Shown here in pieces: positions 27,952-35,975 of a stretch of DNA of 64,000 nucleotides (positions are counted from its first letter, which is position 1; every line of letters begins with the position of its first letter). The notes beneath the pieces are model-generated. The model had not been told where the DNA came from, searched no databases, and was given only the letters and a program-made list of their open reading frames with translations. The DNA lies in NCBI GenBank assembly GCA_023386955.1, contig JAEWIS010000024.1, positions 62,001-126,000 of the forward strand, written 5' to 3'. The translations under genes were made by a program, and so were the position numbers. The stretch comes from Bacillota bacterium. Its GTDB lineage: Bacteria; Bacillota; Bacilli; Paenibacillales; NBRC-103111.

Positions 27952-30939
27952 ATGATGGCCATGCTGCATTTTATTATGCGGAAAATGTGGAATACCCGGT
28001 GGCTTACGGTCAGCGCCTTGGTGGGGCTGATTGTGGCGGTGGCTTTTGTCACCAGCATTCCCATGTATTCCGACGGGGCGTTAAAGCGCGTCATCGCCAA
28101 GTCCCTGGAGGAGAAGGCCGGCGGTCTGCCCCCGGGCTCCCTGGTGCTGCGTTACCAGGCGGCGGGACAGGACAAGGCGGACTTCGCGGACGTGGAGGAG
28201 ATTGACCGATACATAAGGGAGGACGTGGCCCAGGACATCGCGCTGCCCCAAGAGGTATATGCCAGCGTAATGTCCATCCGCAGCGCCCAGGTGACGCCGG
28301 TGAACCCGTCCAAAACCGATCCCAGCAAACGCAGGCAAATGACCGTCAGCGCCATGTCCGATCTGGACGCGCGCACTGAGCTCAGCCTTGGCCAAAAGCC
28401 CAAGGACACCATCCAGAACGGCGTGATTGAGGCGCTGATGCTGGAGGAGGCCATGTTCCGCAGCGACCTTCACGTAGGGGATGAATTCACGTACCCCATC
28501 TCCGGCGGACAAGGGATTGCCCCGCTGAAGGTCAAGATTACAGGAGCTTTTAAGCCGTTGGATGAGGCAGATCCTTATTGGTTCCAGGGTTTTGAGGGGA
28601 TGCTGAACACCCTGGTTGTGCCGGAGGGATTGTTCCGAACTGAGCTTCTCCAGAAGAAAAAAATCCAGCTTCATCAGGCAAACTGGTTCTATGCCTTCGA
28701 TATGACCCAGATCAGCACCTCGCAGATCGGTCCTCTGGAGAAGAAGCTGGCCCGTCTGGACGTCACTCTGTACCAGAAGCTGAAGGACACGAAGGTGGAT
28801 GTCACCTTCACCGATATGCTGCAGGAATTCCGCCGGGACAGCATCCAGCTGCAGGTGCTCCTGTTTACACTGGCGGCACCCATGCTGGGTATGGTGATGT
28901 ACTATATCGTCATGAACGCCAGGCAATCCCTGGAACGTCAACGCAGCGATATAGCGGTGATCCGCTCCAGAGGGGGCAGCACCAAACAAATATTCATGCT
29001 GTATCTGCTGGAAAGCCTGATGCTGGGGCTGGCCGCTCTAATTGCCGGTCCGCTTCTGGGCTGGTTCATGGCCAAGAGCATCGGCTCCTCCAACGGGTTC
29101 CTGACCTTCGTCAACCGGCAGAACATCCCGGTGGGCTTTCATGGCACCACCATGATGTACGGTCTGGCGGCCGTGCTGCTGGCTATGGGCGCCACTCTGA
29201 TCCCGGCCGTCCAGTATGCCCGCTCCTCCATTGTGGGGCTGAAGCAGGCGTTGGCCCGGGCGGATGCGAAGCCGGTTTGGCAGAAGTGGTTCCTGGATGT
29301 GATTCTGCTGGCGGTGTCCGGCTACGGCTGGTATATGTTCCGGGAGCATAAGCTTCTGTCGCAGCAGACGGGTCTTGGTTCGGACCAGCTGCAGGTGCAT
29401 CCGCTGCTGTTTTTTGTGCCGGCGCTGACCATTTTTGCGCTGGGACTCCTGTTTTTGAGATTGTTCCCGCTGATTCTAAAAGCCGTCAACGGCATCGGCA
29501 AACGGTTCTTTCCCGTTTCCATCTACTTGACGCTGGCGCAGCTGTCGCGCTCCGCCCGATCCTATTACCCGCTGATGCTGCTGCTTACGCTGACGTTGGG
29601 TTTGGGAGTATACAATTCCTCGGCGGCCCGCACCATTGACCTTAATTCCACGGAGCGGACGCTGTACCAATACGGTACGGATGTGATAATCAGCACTGCG
29701 TGGGAATCTGTATCCGATGATCTGCCTGTTTACAATCCCGGTCAAAACCAGGGACAGCAGGGCGGCGGCGCCGGTTCAGGCGGCGGCGGGGGTTCTCAAG
29801 GCGGTGGTGGAGCTGGCACCGGCGGCGGTGGCGGCCAGGGAACTGGTGGCGGCGGCACCGGCGGTGGCACGGGCGGAGGTTCCGGCAGCAACCCGGGCAC
29901 AGGCAATCCCGGAAGCGGGGGTCCCGAGCTCCCTACCAATATCCGGTATGTGGAGCCCCCTTATGCTGTGTTTAAGGAACTGCCGGGGGTCGAGCATACT
30001 GCCCGCGTTTTGCAGACCCGGGCCAATATCAGCGCTTCCGGCAAGTCACTCGGCGTTGTGAATTTAAACGCCATCGATAACGTGGATTTTGCGGATGTGG
30101 CGTGGATGCGGCGGGACTTGTTCCCGGCTCACCCTCATGCCTATCTGAATCTTCTCGGCAGCTACGAGCAAGCAGCCATTATTCCCGATAAATTCGCCGA
30201 GAAGAACCAGTTGAAGCCCGGCGACCTGATGAGCCTTTCCGTCAACCAGAAAAGCATGGAGCTGGTAGTGGTAGGTGTGCTGCCCTATTGGCCCAGCCAA
30301 TACCCGGATGACCGGCCCTTTGTGATTACCAATCTGGAGTATATCTATGACCAGGGGGATACCATCCCCTATGATGTATGGATCAAGATGGAGGAAGGGG
30401 CCAAAACGGCTCCGCTGATCGAAAAGCTGCAAGAGGCCAAAATCGACGTCACCAGCATCAAGGATGTGCGCAGCGAGCTGGTCCGGGAGAGCAAACAGCC
30501 CACCAGGGGTGGCGTGTTCGGCATTCTCAGCCTGGGCTTCCTTGTATCCGTACTGGTGTCCCTGATCGGATACCTCCTGTATTGGTTCTTCAACCTCTCC
30601 AGCCGGGTGGTGCAGTTCGGTGTTCTGCGGGCCATGGGCCTCAAAAAACGCCAGCTCACCGGCATGCTCCTGCTGGAGCAGCTGTTTACGGCAGGGCTGT
30701 CCATTGTACTCGGCATCGGCATCGGCAAGCTGGCCAGCACCCTGTATCTGCCGTTTCTGCAAACGTCGGATGATGTGAAGAAGCAGGTCCCCCCCTTCCG
30801 GGTGGTATTCGAAGGACGGGACACCCTGCAGCTGTATCTGGTTACGGTCGTGATGATGGCGACGGGAGCCGTTCTGCTTCTGCTCCATATCCGCAGGCTG
30901 CGGGTTCATCAAGCAGTGAAGCTGGGGGAGGAGCGCTAA
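27952..30939 (+). CDS. FtsX-family ABC permease, 995 residues, with Gly-rich insert
   Basis: This large permease has an N-terminal membrane segment (about 17-37), an extracytoplasmic domain, an FtsX core with three or four segments (about 300-425), further segments (about 450-545), a second extracytoplasmic domain (about 560-850) and a C-terminal FtsX core (about 860-985). This is a duplicated architecture, unlike four-segment MacB. About residues 597-660 are almost pure Gly/Ser/Thr. It likely works with the two flanking ATPases and the adaptor. The start directly follows the adaptor stop (TAAATG). Substrate unknown. Confidence 0.88.
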   Translation: MMAMLHFIMRKMWNTRWLTVSALVGLIVAVAFVTSIPMYSDGALKRVIAKSLEEKAGGLPPGSLVLRYQAAGQDKADFADVEEIDRYIREDVAQDIALPQEVYASVMSIRSAQVTPVNPSKTDPSKRRQMTVSAMSDLDARTELSLGQKPKDTIQNGVIEALMLEEAMFRSDLHVGDEFTYPISGGQGIAPLKVKITGAFKPLDEADPYWFQGFEGMLNTLVVPEGLFRTELLQKKKIQLHQANWFYAFDMTQISTSQIGPLEKKLARLDVTLYQKLKDTKVDVTFTDMLQEFRRDSIQLQVLLFTLAAPMLGMVMYYIVMNARQSLERQRSDIAVIRSRGGSTKQIFMLYLLESLMLGLAALIAGPLLGWFMAKSIGSSNGFLTFVNRQNIPVGFHGTTMMYGLAAVLLAMGATLIPAVQYARSSIVGLKQALARADAKPVWQKWFLDVILLAVSGYGWYMFREHKLLSQQTGLGSDQLQVHPLLFFVPALTIFALGLLFLRLFPLILKAVNGIGKRFFPVSIYLTLAQLSRSARSYYPLMLLLTLTLGLGVYNSSAARTIDLNSTERTLYQYGTDVIISTAWESVSDDLPVYNPGQNQGQQGGGAGSGGGGGSQGGGGAGTGGGGGQGTGGGGTGGGTGGGSGSNPGTGNPGSGGPELPTNIRYVEPPYAVFKELPGVEHTARVLQTRANISASGKSLGVVNLNAIDNVDFADVAWMRRDLFPAHPHAYLNLLGSYEQAAIIPDKFAEKNQLKPGDLMSLSVNQKSMELVVVGVLPYWPSQYPDDRPFVITNLEYIYDQGDTIPYDVWIKMEEGAKTAPLIEKLQEAKIDVTSIKDVRSELVRESKQPTRGGVFGILSLGFLVSVLVSLIGYLLYWFFNLSSRVVQFGVLRAMGLKKRQLTGMLLLEQLFTAGLSIVLGIGIGKLASTLYLPFLQTSDDVKKQVPPFRVVFEGRDTLQLYLVTVVMMATGAVLLLLHIRRLRVHQAVKLGEER
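29755..29925 (+). repeat. GGN-rich low-complexity tract inside the FtsX-type gene
   Basis: Repeated GGC/GGT/GGA codons encode a Gly-rich stretch of about 57 residues with scattered Ser, Thr, Gln and Ala, in the second extracytoplasmic region of the permease. It stays in frame. Such a tract is likely a flexible linker and prone to length variation between strains. Confidence 0.85.
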
Positions 30940-30942
30940 CCG

Positions 30943-31815
30943 ATGATTCAATGCGAGGGTTTGGTCAAAATTTACAAAACGGAGGATCTGGAGGTTGTGG
31001 CGCTCCATGGTCTGAACATCAATGTGCAGCCTGGCGAGCTGATGGCCATCATCGGCAACAGCGGCAGCGGCAAGTCAACGCTTCTCAACATCCTGGGCGG
31101 TCTGGACCGCCCCTCCGCAGGCCAGGTGCGTGTAGGCGAGTGGAATCTGCTGAAGATAACCGACGAGGAGCTGGTGGAGTACAAACGCCGCACTGTTGGT
31201 TTTATCTGGCAGAACAACGGACGCAACCTGCTGCCGTATCTGTCCGCCTTGGAGAATGTGGAAATGCCCATGATGCTGGGCGGCAAGGTGGACCGCGACT
31301 ATGCCAAGCAGCTCCTGGAGGCTGTAGGTCTGGGAGCCCGGATGAACAACAAGCTGCATCAGCTCTCCGGCGGCGAGCAGCAGCGGGTAGCCATCGCCAT
31401 CTCACTGTGCAACCGGCCCAAGCTGCTGCTGGCGGATGAACCCACCGGCTCCGTAGACACGGAAACCTCGGATATGATTATGTCCATCTTCCGGCGGCTC
31501 AACAAGGATACGGGGGTCACCATCGTGATCGTTACCCATGATATGTCCTTGGCCAGCTCCGTGGACCGGGTGGTCGCCATCCGGGACGGCATGACCAGCA
31601 CGGAGTTCGTGAAGCGGAACCCGGGTCTGGATGCCTCCGTTTCCGGCTTCAAGGGCTCCATCCGGGATGAGCATGAGGAATATGTGGTGTTGGACCGGGC
31701 GGGGCGGCTTCAGGTGCCCAAGGCTTATCTGGAGCAGTTGGGTATCGCCGGCAAAGCCTCCATGGAATTCGACGGCGAGAAGATTATTATCAAGGCCCCG
31801 CGCAAGCTGGGATAA
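30943..31815 (+). CDS. ABC transporter ATPase fused to a C-terminal AbrB-like domain
   Basis: The 290-residue protein has a LolD-type ABC domain (1 to about 220): Walker A GNSGSGKST, Q-loop GFIWQNNGRNLLP, signature LSGGEQQR, Walker B LLLADEPTGSVD and H-loop THD. After a linker, residues 247-290 (YVVLDRAGRLQVPKAYLEQL through GEKIIIKAP) look like an AbrB/MazE swapped-hairpin module, with the D-x-x-GR-x-x-x-P core. This module normally dimerises and often binds DNA; here it may dimerise the ATPase or regulate it. It is the second ATPase of the cluster, starting 3 bp after the permease stop. Confidence 0.87.
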   Translation: MIQCEGLVKIYKTEDLEVVALHGLNINVQPGELMAIIGNSGSGKSTLLNILGGLDRPSAGQVRVGEWNLLKITDEELVEYKRRTVGFIWQNNGRNLLPYLSALENVEMPMMLGGKVDRDYAKQLLEAVGLGARMNNKLHQLSGGEQQRVAIAISLCNRPKLLLADEPTGSVDTETSDMIMSIFRRLNKDTGVTIVIVTHDMSLASSVDRVVAIRDGMTSTEFVKRNPGLDASVSGFKGSIRDEHEEYVVLDRAGRLQVPKAYLEQLGIAGKASMEFDGEKIIIKAPRKLG

Positions 31816-31823
31816 AAAATTAA

Positions 31824-31883
31824 TCCCCCAAAAGTGAAGCGAAGGCTTTGAAGCGGGTTCCGATACCTTTTGGGGGAGCCCCC
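31824..31883 (+). promoter_or_regulatory. Hairpin with competing alternative stem before the solute-binding lipoprotein gene
   Basis: TCCCCCAAAAG (31824-31834) pairs perfectly with CTTTTGGGGGA (31867-31877). The same G run can instead pair with the CCCCC that follows (31879-31883). No T run follows. The structure may reduce read-through from the ATPase gene into the lipoprotein gene, or stabilise mRNA ends. Confidence 0.55.
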
Positions 31884-31936
31884 GGTAAAGAGATATTCAA
31901 AAGAGAGACCTTAAAAAAGGAAGGGAGAACAAACAC

Positions 31937-33442
31937 ATGAAGAAGTCTTGGATTGCCGCGGCGCTTTCGCTGACGATGGTGCTGCCGACTGTTGCAGCCT
32001 GTACCAAAGGGGACGCCGACGACAAGGACACGGAGCGGGTGCTTCGGGTTGCCGCCACTAGTGATAACGGGGAGGAAGGGGAATATTTCCGCCAGCAATT
32101 TACGGAGATCTTCGAATATGCCCATCCGAATATCAAGCTGGAGTTTGTGGAAGTGGTGGACAACAGTTCTATGCGCTACGGCGGATTTATTTCACCTGAA
32201 CAGCAAAAGGAGCAGCAGCCCAATCCGGTGGTGAAGCTGAAGGAGGTTATGCAGGCCGACAATCCGCCGGATATCGTCATGTTTAACCTGAATGAAATGC
32301 AGGATCTGCTGACGGATAACCTGCTGCAGCCCTTGGATCCCATGATCACCAAGGACAAATTTGACACCACGGATATCGCGCCTATCGTGCTGGACGGTTT
32401 GAAGAGCGTCAGCCCGGACGGCAAGCTTTATGCGCTGTCCCCGACCTTCTCTTCCGCTGCATTGGTATATAACAAGAAGGTTTTCGACGAGGCAGGCGCT
32501 CCTTATCCCGAAGACAATATGACCTGGGATCAGGTATTCGACCTGGCCCGCCGGGTGACCAACAAGGACTCCGCTAAGCGGGTTTATGGCTTCAGCTTCA
32601 ACTCCCAAGGCTATATGGACTATATGAACATGATGTCCATCTACGCGTCTCCTATGGGGATGTCCATTTTTGACAAGGATGTAGATAAGCTGACTGTGGA
32701 TTCGGATAACTGGGAAAAGGTTTGGAACACCTTGATCCAACTGGAGAAGGATAAGGTTATCCCCAGCCAGAACGATTATCAGGATGAGGTCTTCCAGCAA
32801 TCCAAACAACCCAGTGTAGAGAAACCGTATGCCCATGACGATTTCTTGTCCAACCGTCTGGCCATGTCTGTCATGAACTATTATGACCTCTCGCGGATCG
32901 ACAACGCCAATAAGAATGCAGCCAAGAACAACTTTACCCCTGTGGAATACAATGCGGTTACCCTTCCCAGCCATCCGGACCATCCGGGTGTGGTAGGCAG
33001 TGTCAGCCTGAACGGGATTATGGGCATCAACGCCAAGGCAGGCAATCCGAAGGATGCCTGGAGCTTCCTGAAGTTCATCAACGGCGAGGATTACGCCCGT
33101 GCCAAGGCGAAGAATAACTACCAGCTCTTGTCCCGCAAGTCTTACATCAAGGCTAAGGAAGGCTCGGATCTGAACATCAATGCCTTCATCAATGTGAAGC
33201 CGGCCCTCGAAACCATGAACGACATGTACAGCCTGTACCGGAAATATCCGAATATCTATGCGGTCTACAACGTAGCCCAAATGGAATATATGCAGGCGCT
33301 GCAAGGCACCAAATCTATCCGGGATGCGTTGAAATCCTGGCAAACCCGCGGGGATTCCATGCTGCAGCAGATGCGGGATAATCCCAACGGACCTCTCGAT
33401 ATGGGAGACGGCAGTACTATGGGAGCAGCTCGCGCTTGGTAA
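31937..33442 (+). CDS. Extracellular solute-binding lipoprotein, family 1
   Basis: The 501-residue protein has a signal peptide with lipobox VAAC (Cys about 22) and a type-1 solute-binding fold (for example PPDIVMFNLNEMQDLL, GKLYALSPTFSSAALVYNKKVFDEAG, TWDQVFDLARR). Such proteins normally feed sugar importers, yet no importer permease is nearby. It lies 121 bp after the FtsX-associated ATPase and may have been recruited as an extracellular sensor or accessory of that system. AAGGAAGGGAG precedes the ATG. A strong terminator follows. Confidence 0.88.
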   Translation: MKKSWIAAALSLTMVLPTVAACTKGDADDKDTERVLRVAATSDNGEEGEYFRQQFTEIFEYAHPNIKLEFVEVVDNSSMRYGGFISPEQQKEQQPNPVVKLKEVMQADNPPDIVMFNLNEMQDLLTDNLLQPLDPMITKDKFDTTDIAPIVLDGLKSVSPDGKLYALSPTFSSAALVYNKKVFDEAGAPYPEDNMTWDQVFDLARRVTNKDSAKRVYGFSFNSQGYMDYMNMMSIYASPMGMSIFDKDVDKLTVDSDNWEKVWNTLIQLEKDKVIPSQNDYQDEVFQQSKQPSVEKPYAHDDFLSNRLAMSVMNYYDLSRIDNANKNAAKNNFTPVEYNAVTLPSHPDHPGVVGSVSLNGIMGINAKAGNPKDAWSFLKFINGEDYARAKAKNNYQLLSRKSYIKAKEGSDLNINAFINVKPALETMNDMYSLYRKYPNIYAVYNVAQMEYMQALQGTKSIRDALKSWQTRGDSMLQQMRDNPNGPLDMGDGSTMGAARAW

Positions 33443-33461
33443 AAAGCTAATTACAATGAAG

Positions 33462-33495
33462 GGCGGACCGGCTTAGACCGGTTCGCCTTTATTTT
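33462..33495 (+). terminator. Terminator of the ABC/FtsX cluster
   Basis: GGCGGACCGG (33462-33471) pairs with CCGGTTCGCC (33478-33487; one G-T pair) and is followed by TTTATTTT. Confidence 0.92.
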
Positions 33496-33556
33496 GTGCC
33501 GCGGCTTCGCTTATAATGGATGAGACGTAGTCGGAACAAAGGAGCTGAATTCATAG

Positions 33557-34228
33557 ATGGAACGGGTAGCGGATCAGACGGTTCAGGAATTGTTAAGCAC
33601 CATCCTCCCCTGGTTTGACCGGGAGCATGCTTTTATATGCGACAGCGCAAGAACAGACTTGGGGGCGCGGCTGGCGGTGGCCTCCGCGCTTCTGGAGTCA
33701 GGCAAACAGCAGGAAGGGACGCTGCTGCTGAAGAGCATCGCTGCGTCAGACCCCACCGGGGACAGCGAGCAGGATGCGGCACGTATCCGCTCCCGGATGG
33801 AGATGGCGTATCTCCTGATGGACGAGATGAAGTATGATGAAGCGGAGAACCTGCTTTGGGAAGCCCGCAAGGAATACGCCCAGGTGCCGGAGCTGGAATT
33901 CCTGCGCGAGGAGATTTCTCTCCTGATCGCTCAATGCCGGTTTGGCCAAGGCTTTATTCTGGAGGCTGTGGAGCGGGCTGAGGAGATTCTCCATAAGCTG
34001 AACAGCCTTAACGCGGACCATACACGGTTGGCCAAGGCCTACCAGTACCTGGCTTGGTTCGAGCTGCATAAGACCGATGTGCCCCAGGCTCTTACCCATA
34101 TGAAGAAGGCCATGGAGCTGGCGCCGGGGCTCGACCGGGAGATGGTGGATGCAGGCCTTGCGGCCGAAAAGAACAACGATTATGAGAAGGCGCTGGAGGC
34201 TTATTTCGACGCCATTCAATACGAATAA
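33557..34228 (+). CDS. TPR-like repeat protein of unknown function
   Basis: The 223-residue soluble protein is predicted all-helical, with several degenerate tetratricopeptide-like pairs: LAVASALLESGKQQEGTLLL, MEMAYLLMDEMKYDEAENLL, AYQYLAWFELHKTDVPQAL and AGLAAEKNNDYEKALEAY. No enzyme motif is present. TPR proteins usually scaffold protein complexes. A TATAAT box (33512-33517) lies 40 bp before the ATG, and AAAGGAG is upstream. The gene appears monocistronic. Confidence 0.75.
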   Translation: MERVADQTVQELLSTILPWFDREHAFICDSARTDLGARLAVASALLESGKQQEGTLLLKSIAASDPTGDSEQDAARIRSRMEMAYLLMDEMKYDEAENLLWEARKEYAQVPELEFLREEISLLIAQCRFGQGFILEAVERAEEILHKLNSLNADHTRLAKAYQYLAWFELHKTDVPQALTHMKKAMELAPGLDREMVDAGLAAEKNNDYEKALEAYFDAIQYE

Positions 34229-34312
34229 ACTAATCTCCAATAACTTTACCCCTGCCCATGGACACTTCTGCCCCTCCCCCTTCATAAGATAGAAGAGAAA
34301 GGGGAGATGGGT

Positions 34313-34867
34313 ATGGAGGGAAGAGTTCACAGCAGGACAGTGAAAGAGGCGGCGGTGCAGCTTCTAGCGGAGCGCGGCGTCACTCTGGATAGTATCGCGG
34401 AAATTGTATACGAGCTGCAAGCTCCCTATCACCCCCACCTCAGCCAAGAGACCTGCCTGGACAGCGTCAAGCGGGTTCTGGAAAAACGCGAGCTGCTGCA
34501 TGCCATCCTGGTTGGTGTGGAACTTGATAAGCTGGCTGAACGGAAAGCCCTATCCGAACCTCTGCAATCTATTGTGGAGAAGGATGAGGGTTTGTTCGGC
34601 TGCGACGAAACGCTGGCTCTCGGAGCCGTATTCGCATACGGCAGCATTGCGGTAACCACCTTCGGTTTCCTGGACAAGTGCAAAACCGGCATCATCAAGA
34701 AGCTGGATTCCAAAACCGGCGGCCAGGTACATACCTTCCTGGATGATCTGGTGGCCAGCATCGCCTCCTCGGCGGCCAGCCGTTTGGCCCACCGCTTACG
34801 GGATGTGGAGGAAGCGGACGCAGGCAGCTTGGTTACCCTGGCGGAGGAGCATGAAGAAGCGCCGTAA
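34313..34867 (+). CDS. Phosphatidylglycerophosphatase A family protein (YutG-like)
   Basis: The 184-residue protein matches the Bacillus YutG group of PgpA: AAVQLLAERGVTLDSIAEIVY, PHLSQETCLDSV, KREVLHA-like helix, LDKLAER, EDEGLFG-type acidic motif (EKDEGLFGCDETLAL), YGSIAVTTFGFLDK and HTFLDDLVASIASSAASRLAHR. PgpA dephosphorylates phosphatidylglycerol phosphate. This group lacks the membrane segments of enterobacterial PgpA, and the reaction of YutG proteins is assigned mainly by family. The ATG at 34313 fits GGGGAG 6 bp upstream; the ATG at 34307 abuts the Shine-Dalgarno sequence. Confidence 0.88.
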   Translation: MEGRVHSRTVKEAAVQLLAERGVTLDSIAEIVYELQAPYHPHLSQETCLDSVKRVLEKRELLHAILVGVELDKLAERKALSEPLQSIVEKDEGLFGCDETLALGAVFAYGSIAVTTFGFLDKCKTGIIKKLDSKTGGQVHTFLDDLVASIASSAASRLAHRLRDVEEADAGSLVTLAEEHEEAP

Positions 34868-34910
34868 TTCCTGCTTGGTAGTCCGGAAACCGACCCTGCC
34901 CCCGCCCCCG

Positions 34911-34942
34911 ATGCCTTCCGTTTGCAGCGGAGGGCATTTTTA
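34911..34942 (+). terminator. Terminator of the pgpA-like gene
   Basis: ATGCCTTCCG (34911-34920) pairs with CGGAGGGCAT (34928-34937; one G-T pair), followed by TTTTAT. Confidence 0.85.
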
Positions 34943-34983
34943 TATGAGAGGGGGCCGAGTGGGGTGGGGCAGATGAGGATAGG

Positions 34984-35058
34984 GGGAGTAGGTCTGAGTG
35001 AGGCGGATGGGAGTAGGTCTGAGTGAGGCGGATGGGAGTGGGTCTGTGTGGGCCGAAG
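34984..35058. repeat. Tandem 25-bp repeat, three copies (left arm of locus 4)
   Basis: Two identical 25-bp copies start GGGAGTAGGTCTGAGTG at 34984 and 35009; a diverged third copy (GGGAGTGGGTCTGTGTGGG) starts at 35034. They directly flank the 185-bp element at 35063 and resemble, in inverse orientation, the tandem repeats on its other side. No reading frame of interest. Confidence 0.88.
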
Positions 35059-35062
35059 GGCT

Positions 35063-35247
35063 GCAACGGAACTTAGCGACTCTTAGAGGCAGAAAATCGG
35101 GTGTTTGGAGTTTTAACGGAACTGGGAGCTCCTTAGACGGAAAAAATGGAGAGAAATGTAGCCGGAGCGTGCTCTAAGAGCCTCTCAGTTCCGTTAGCCG
35201 TGAAAGAAGCCGCAAAAGTCGCTCTAAGAGCTGCTCAGTTCCGTTAC
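35063..35247. repeat. 185-bp four-unit inverted repeat element, locus 4
   Basis: Forward units begin GCAACGG at 35063 and TTAACGG at 35113; inverted units end CGTTAG at 35197 and CGTTAC at 35247. Spacings are again 50, 85 and 50 bp. Units belong to the CTCTTAG subfamily (AACGGAACT..., CTCTTAGAG). Unlike the other loci it is bracketed by tandem repeats in inverse orientation. Together these fill the 579-bp gap between the pgpA-like gene and the small gene at 35447. Confidence 0.88.
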
Positions 35248-35259
35248 ACTCTTGTACAC

Positions 35260-35341
35260 ACCGTTCCAAACAGAGCTACACCCACCGTCCCACACAGAGC
35301 TGTACCCACCGCCACACACCGTCCCACACAGAGCTGCACCC
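35260..35341. repeat. Tandem 24-bp repeat (right arm of locus 4)
   Basis: Three copies of a 24-bp unit, ACCGTCCCACACAGAGCT plus six bases, lie at 35260, 35284 and 35318, with a 10-bp partial copy between the last two. The reverse complement shares TCTGTGTGGG-N-CG with the left-arm copy at 35034, so the two arms form a long inverted pair around the 185-bp element. Confidence 0.82.
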
Positions 35342-35446
35342 TCTGCCTCACTCTCAGCGGCTTCAACAGTAGAGATACGGGAATGGATTTCCCGACAAAT
35401 TGGATATGCTAAGAATACCAACCATTACTGACAGGAGGCGGAGCCA

Positions 35447-35617
35447 TTGAATTGGGTGTATTGGGCCAAGTTGTACGAAAGCAAATTCCAAGCCGGCTGC
35501 CTGGCCAAACGGATGGAGGAGGATTGGTGGATTTACGGGTATGAGTGCCCGCAATTCGTGGAGATTTACCGCTCCACCAAAGGACGCTTCGGTGTCCGGT
35601 ACCGCTTGATGGAATAA
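35447..35617 (+). CDS. Small conserved-looking protein of unknown function, 56 residues
   Basis: A TTG-initiated frame with AGGAGG 9 bp upstream encodes 56 residues, beginning MNWVYWAKLYESKFQAG and ending KGRFGVRYRLME. It is rich in Trp, Tyr and charged residues and has no signal peptide or membrane segment. It is followed 15 bp later by an intrinsic terminator, which supports a real transcript. I do not recognise the family. Confidence 0.65.
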   Translation: MNWVYWAKLYESKFQAGCLAKRMEEDWWIYGYECPQFVEIYRSTKGRFGVRYRLME

Positions 35618-35632
35618 GCGGCTTCGTACAGA

Positions 35633-35657
35633 CCCGCGGCGGACGCGGGGCTTTTTT
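35633..35657 (+). terminator. Terminator of the 56-residue gene
   Basis: CCCGCG (35633-35638) pairs with CGCGGG (35644-35649), followed by GC and six T. Confidence 0.88.
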
Positions 35658-35669
35658 GCGAAAAAAGCC

Positions 35670-35699
35670 TTGACTGGACAACCGCAATTCTGGTATATT
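35670..35699 (+). promoter_or_regulatory. Promoter of the two-tRNA operon
   Basis: TTGACT (35670-35675), an 18-bp spacer and TATATT (35694-35699) with extended TG lie 47 bp before the first tRNA. Confidence 0.75.
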
Positions 35700-35746
35700 T
35701 ACATTTGTCGCCATAAGCGGCAACAGATACGCAATTTCCTTAACGA

Positions 35747-35820
<74 letters not shown>

Positions 35821-35833
35821 TATTTTTTTGTTC

Positions 35834-35907
<74 letters not shown>

Positions 35908-35916
35908 TAGATGAAC

Positions 35917-35955
35917 AACCCCTTGCCACTAGCGCAAGGGGTTATTTGTTGTTTC
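35917..35955 (+). terminator. Terminator of the tRNA operon
   Basis: AACCCCTTGC (35917-35926) pairs with GCAAGGGGTT (35934-35943), extended by AACA/TGTT, and followed by ATTTGTTGTTT. It also separates the tRNAs from the converging dehydrogenase gene. Confidence 0.88.
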
Positions 35956-35975
35956 GGGTAGTTTTTTTGTGAAGC

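Noticed and set aside
34984-35341. Possible CRISPR array
   Set aside because: Repeats are directly adjacent without unique spacers, inverted on the two sides, and no cas genes are present.
35146-35412. Plus-strand frame of 88 codons with repeated HTVP-type segments
   Set aside because: It lies entirely in the repeat cluster; the repeated residues only reflect the 24-bp tandem DNA repeats, and no ribosome site precedes it.
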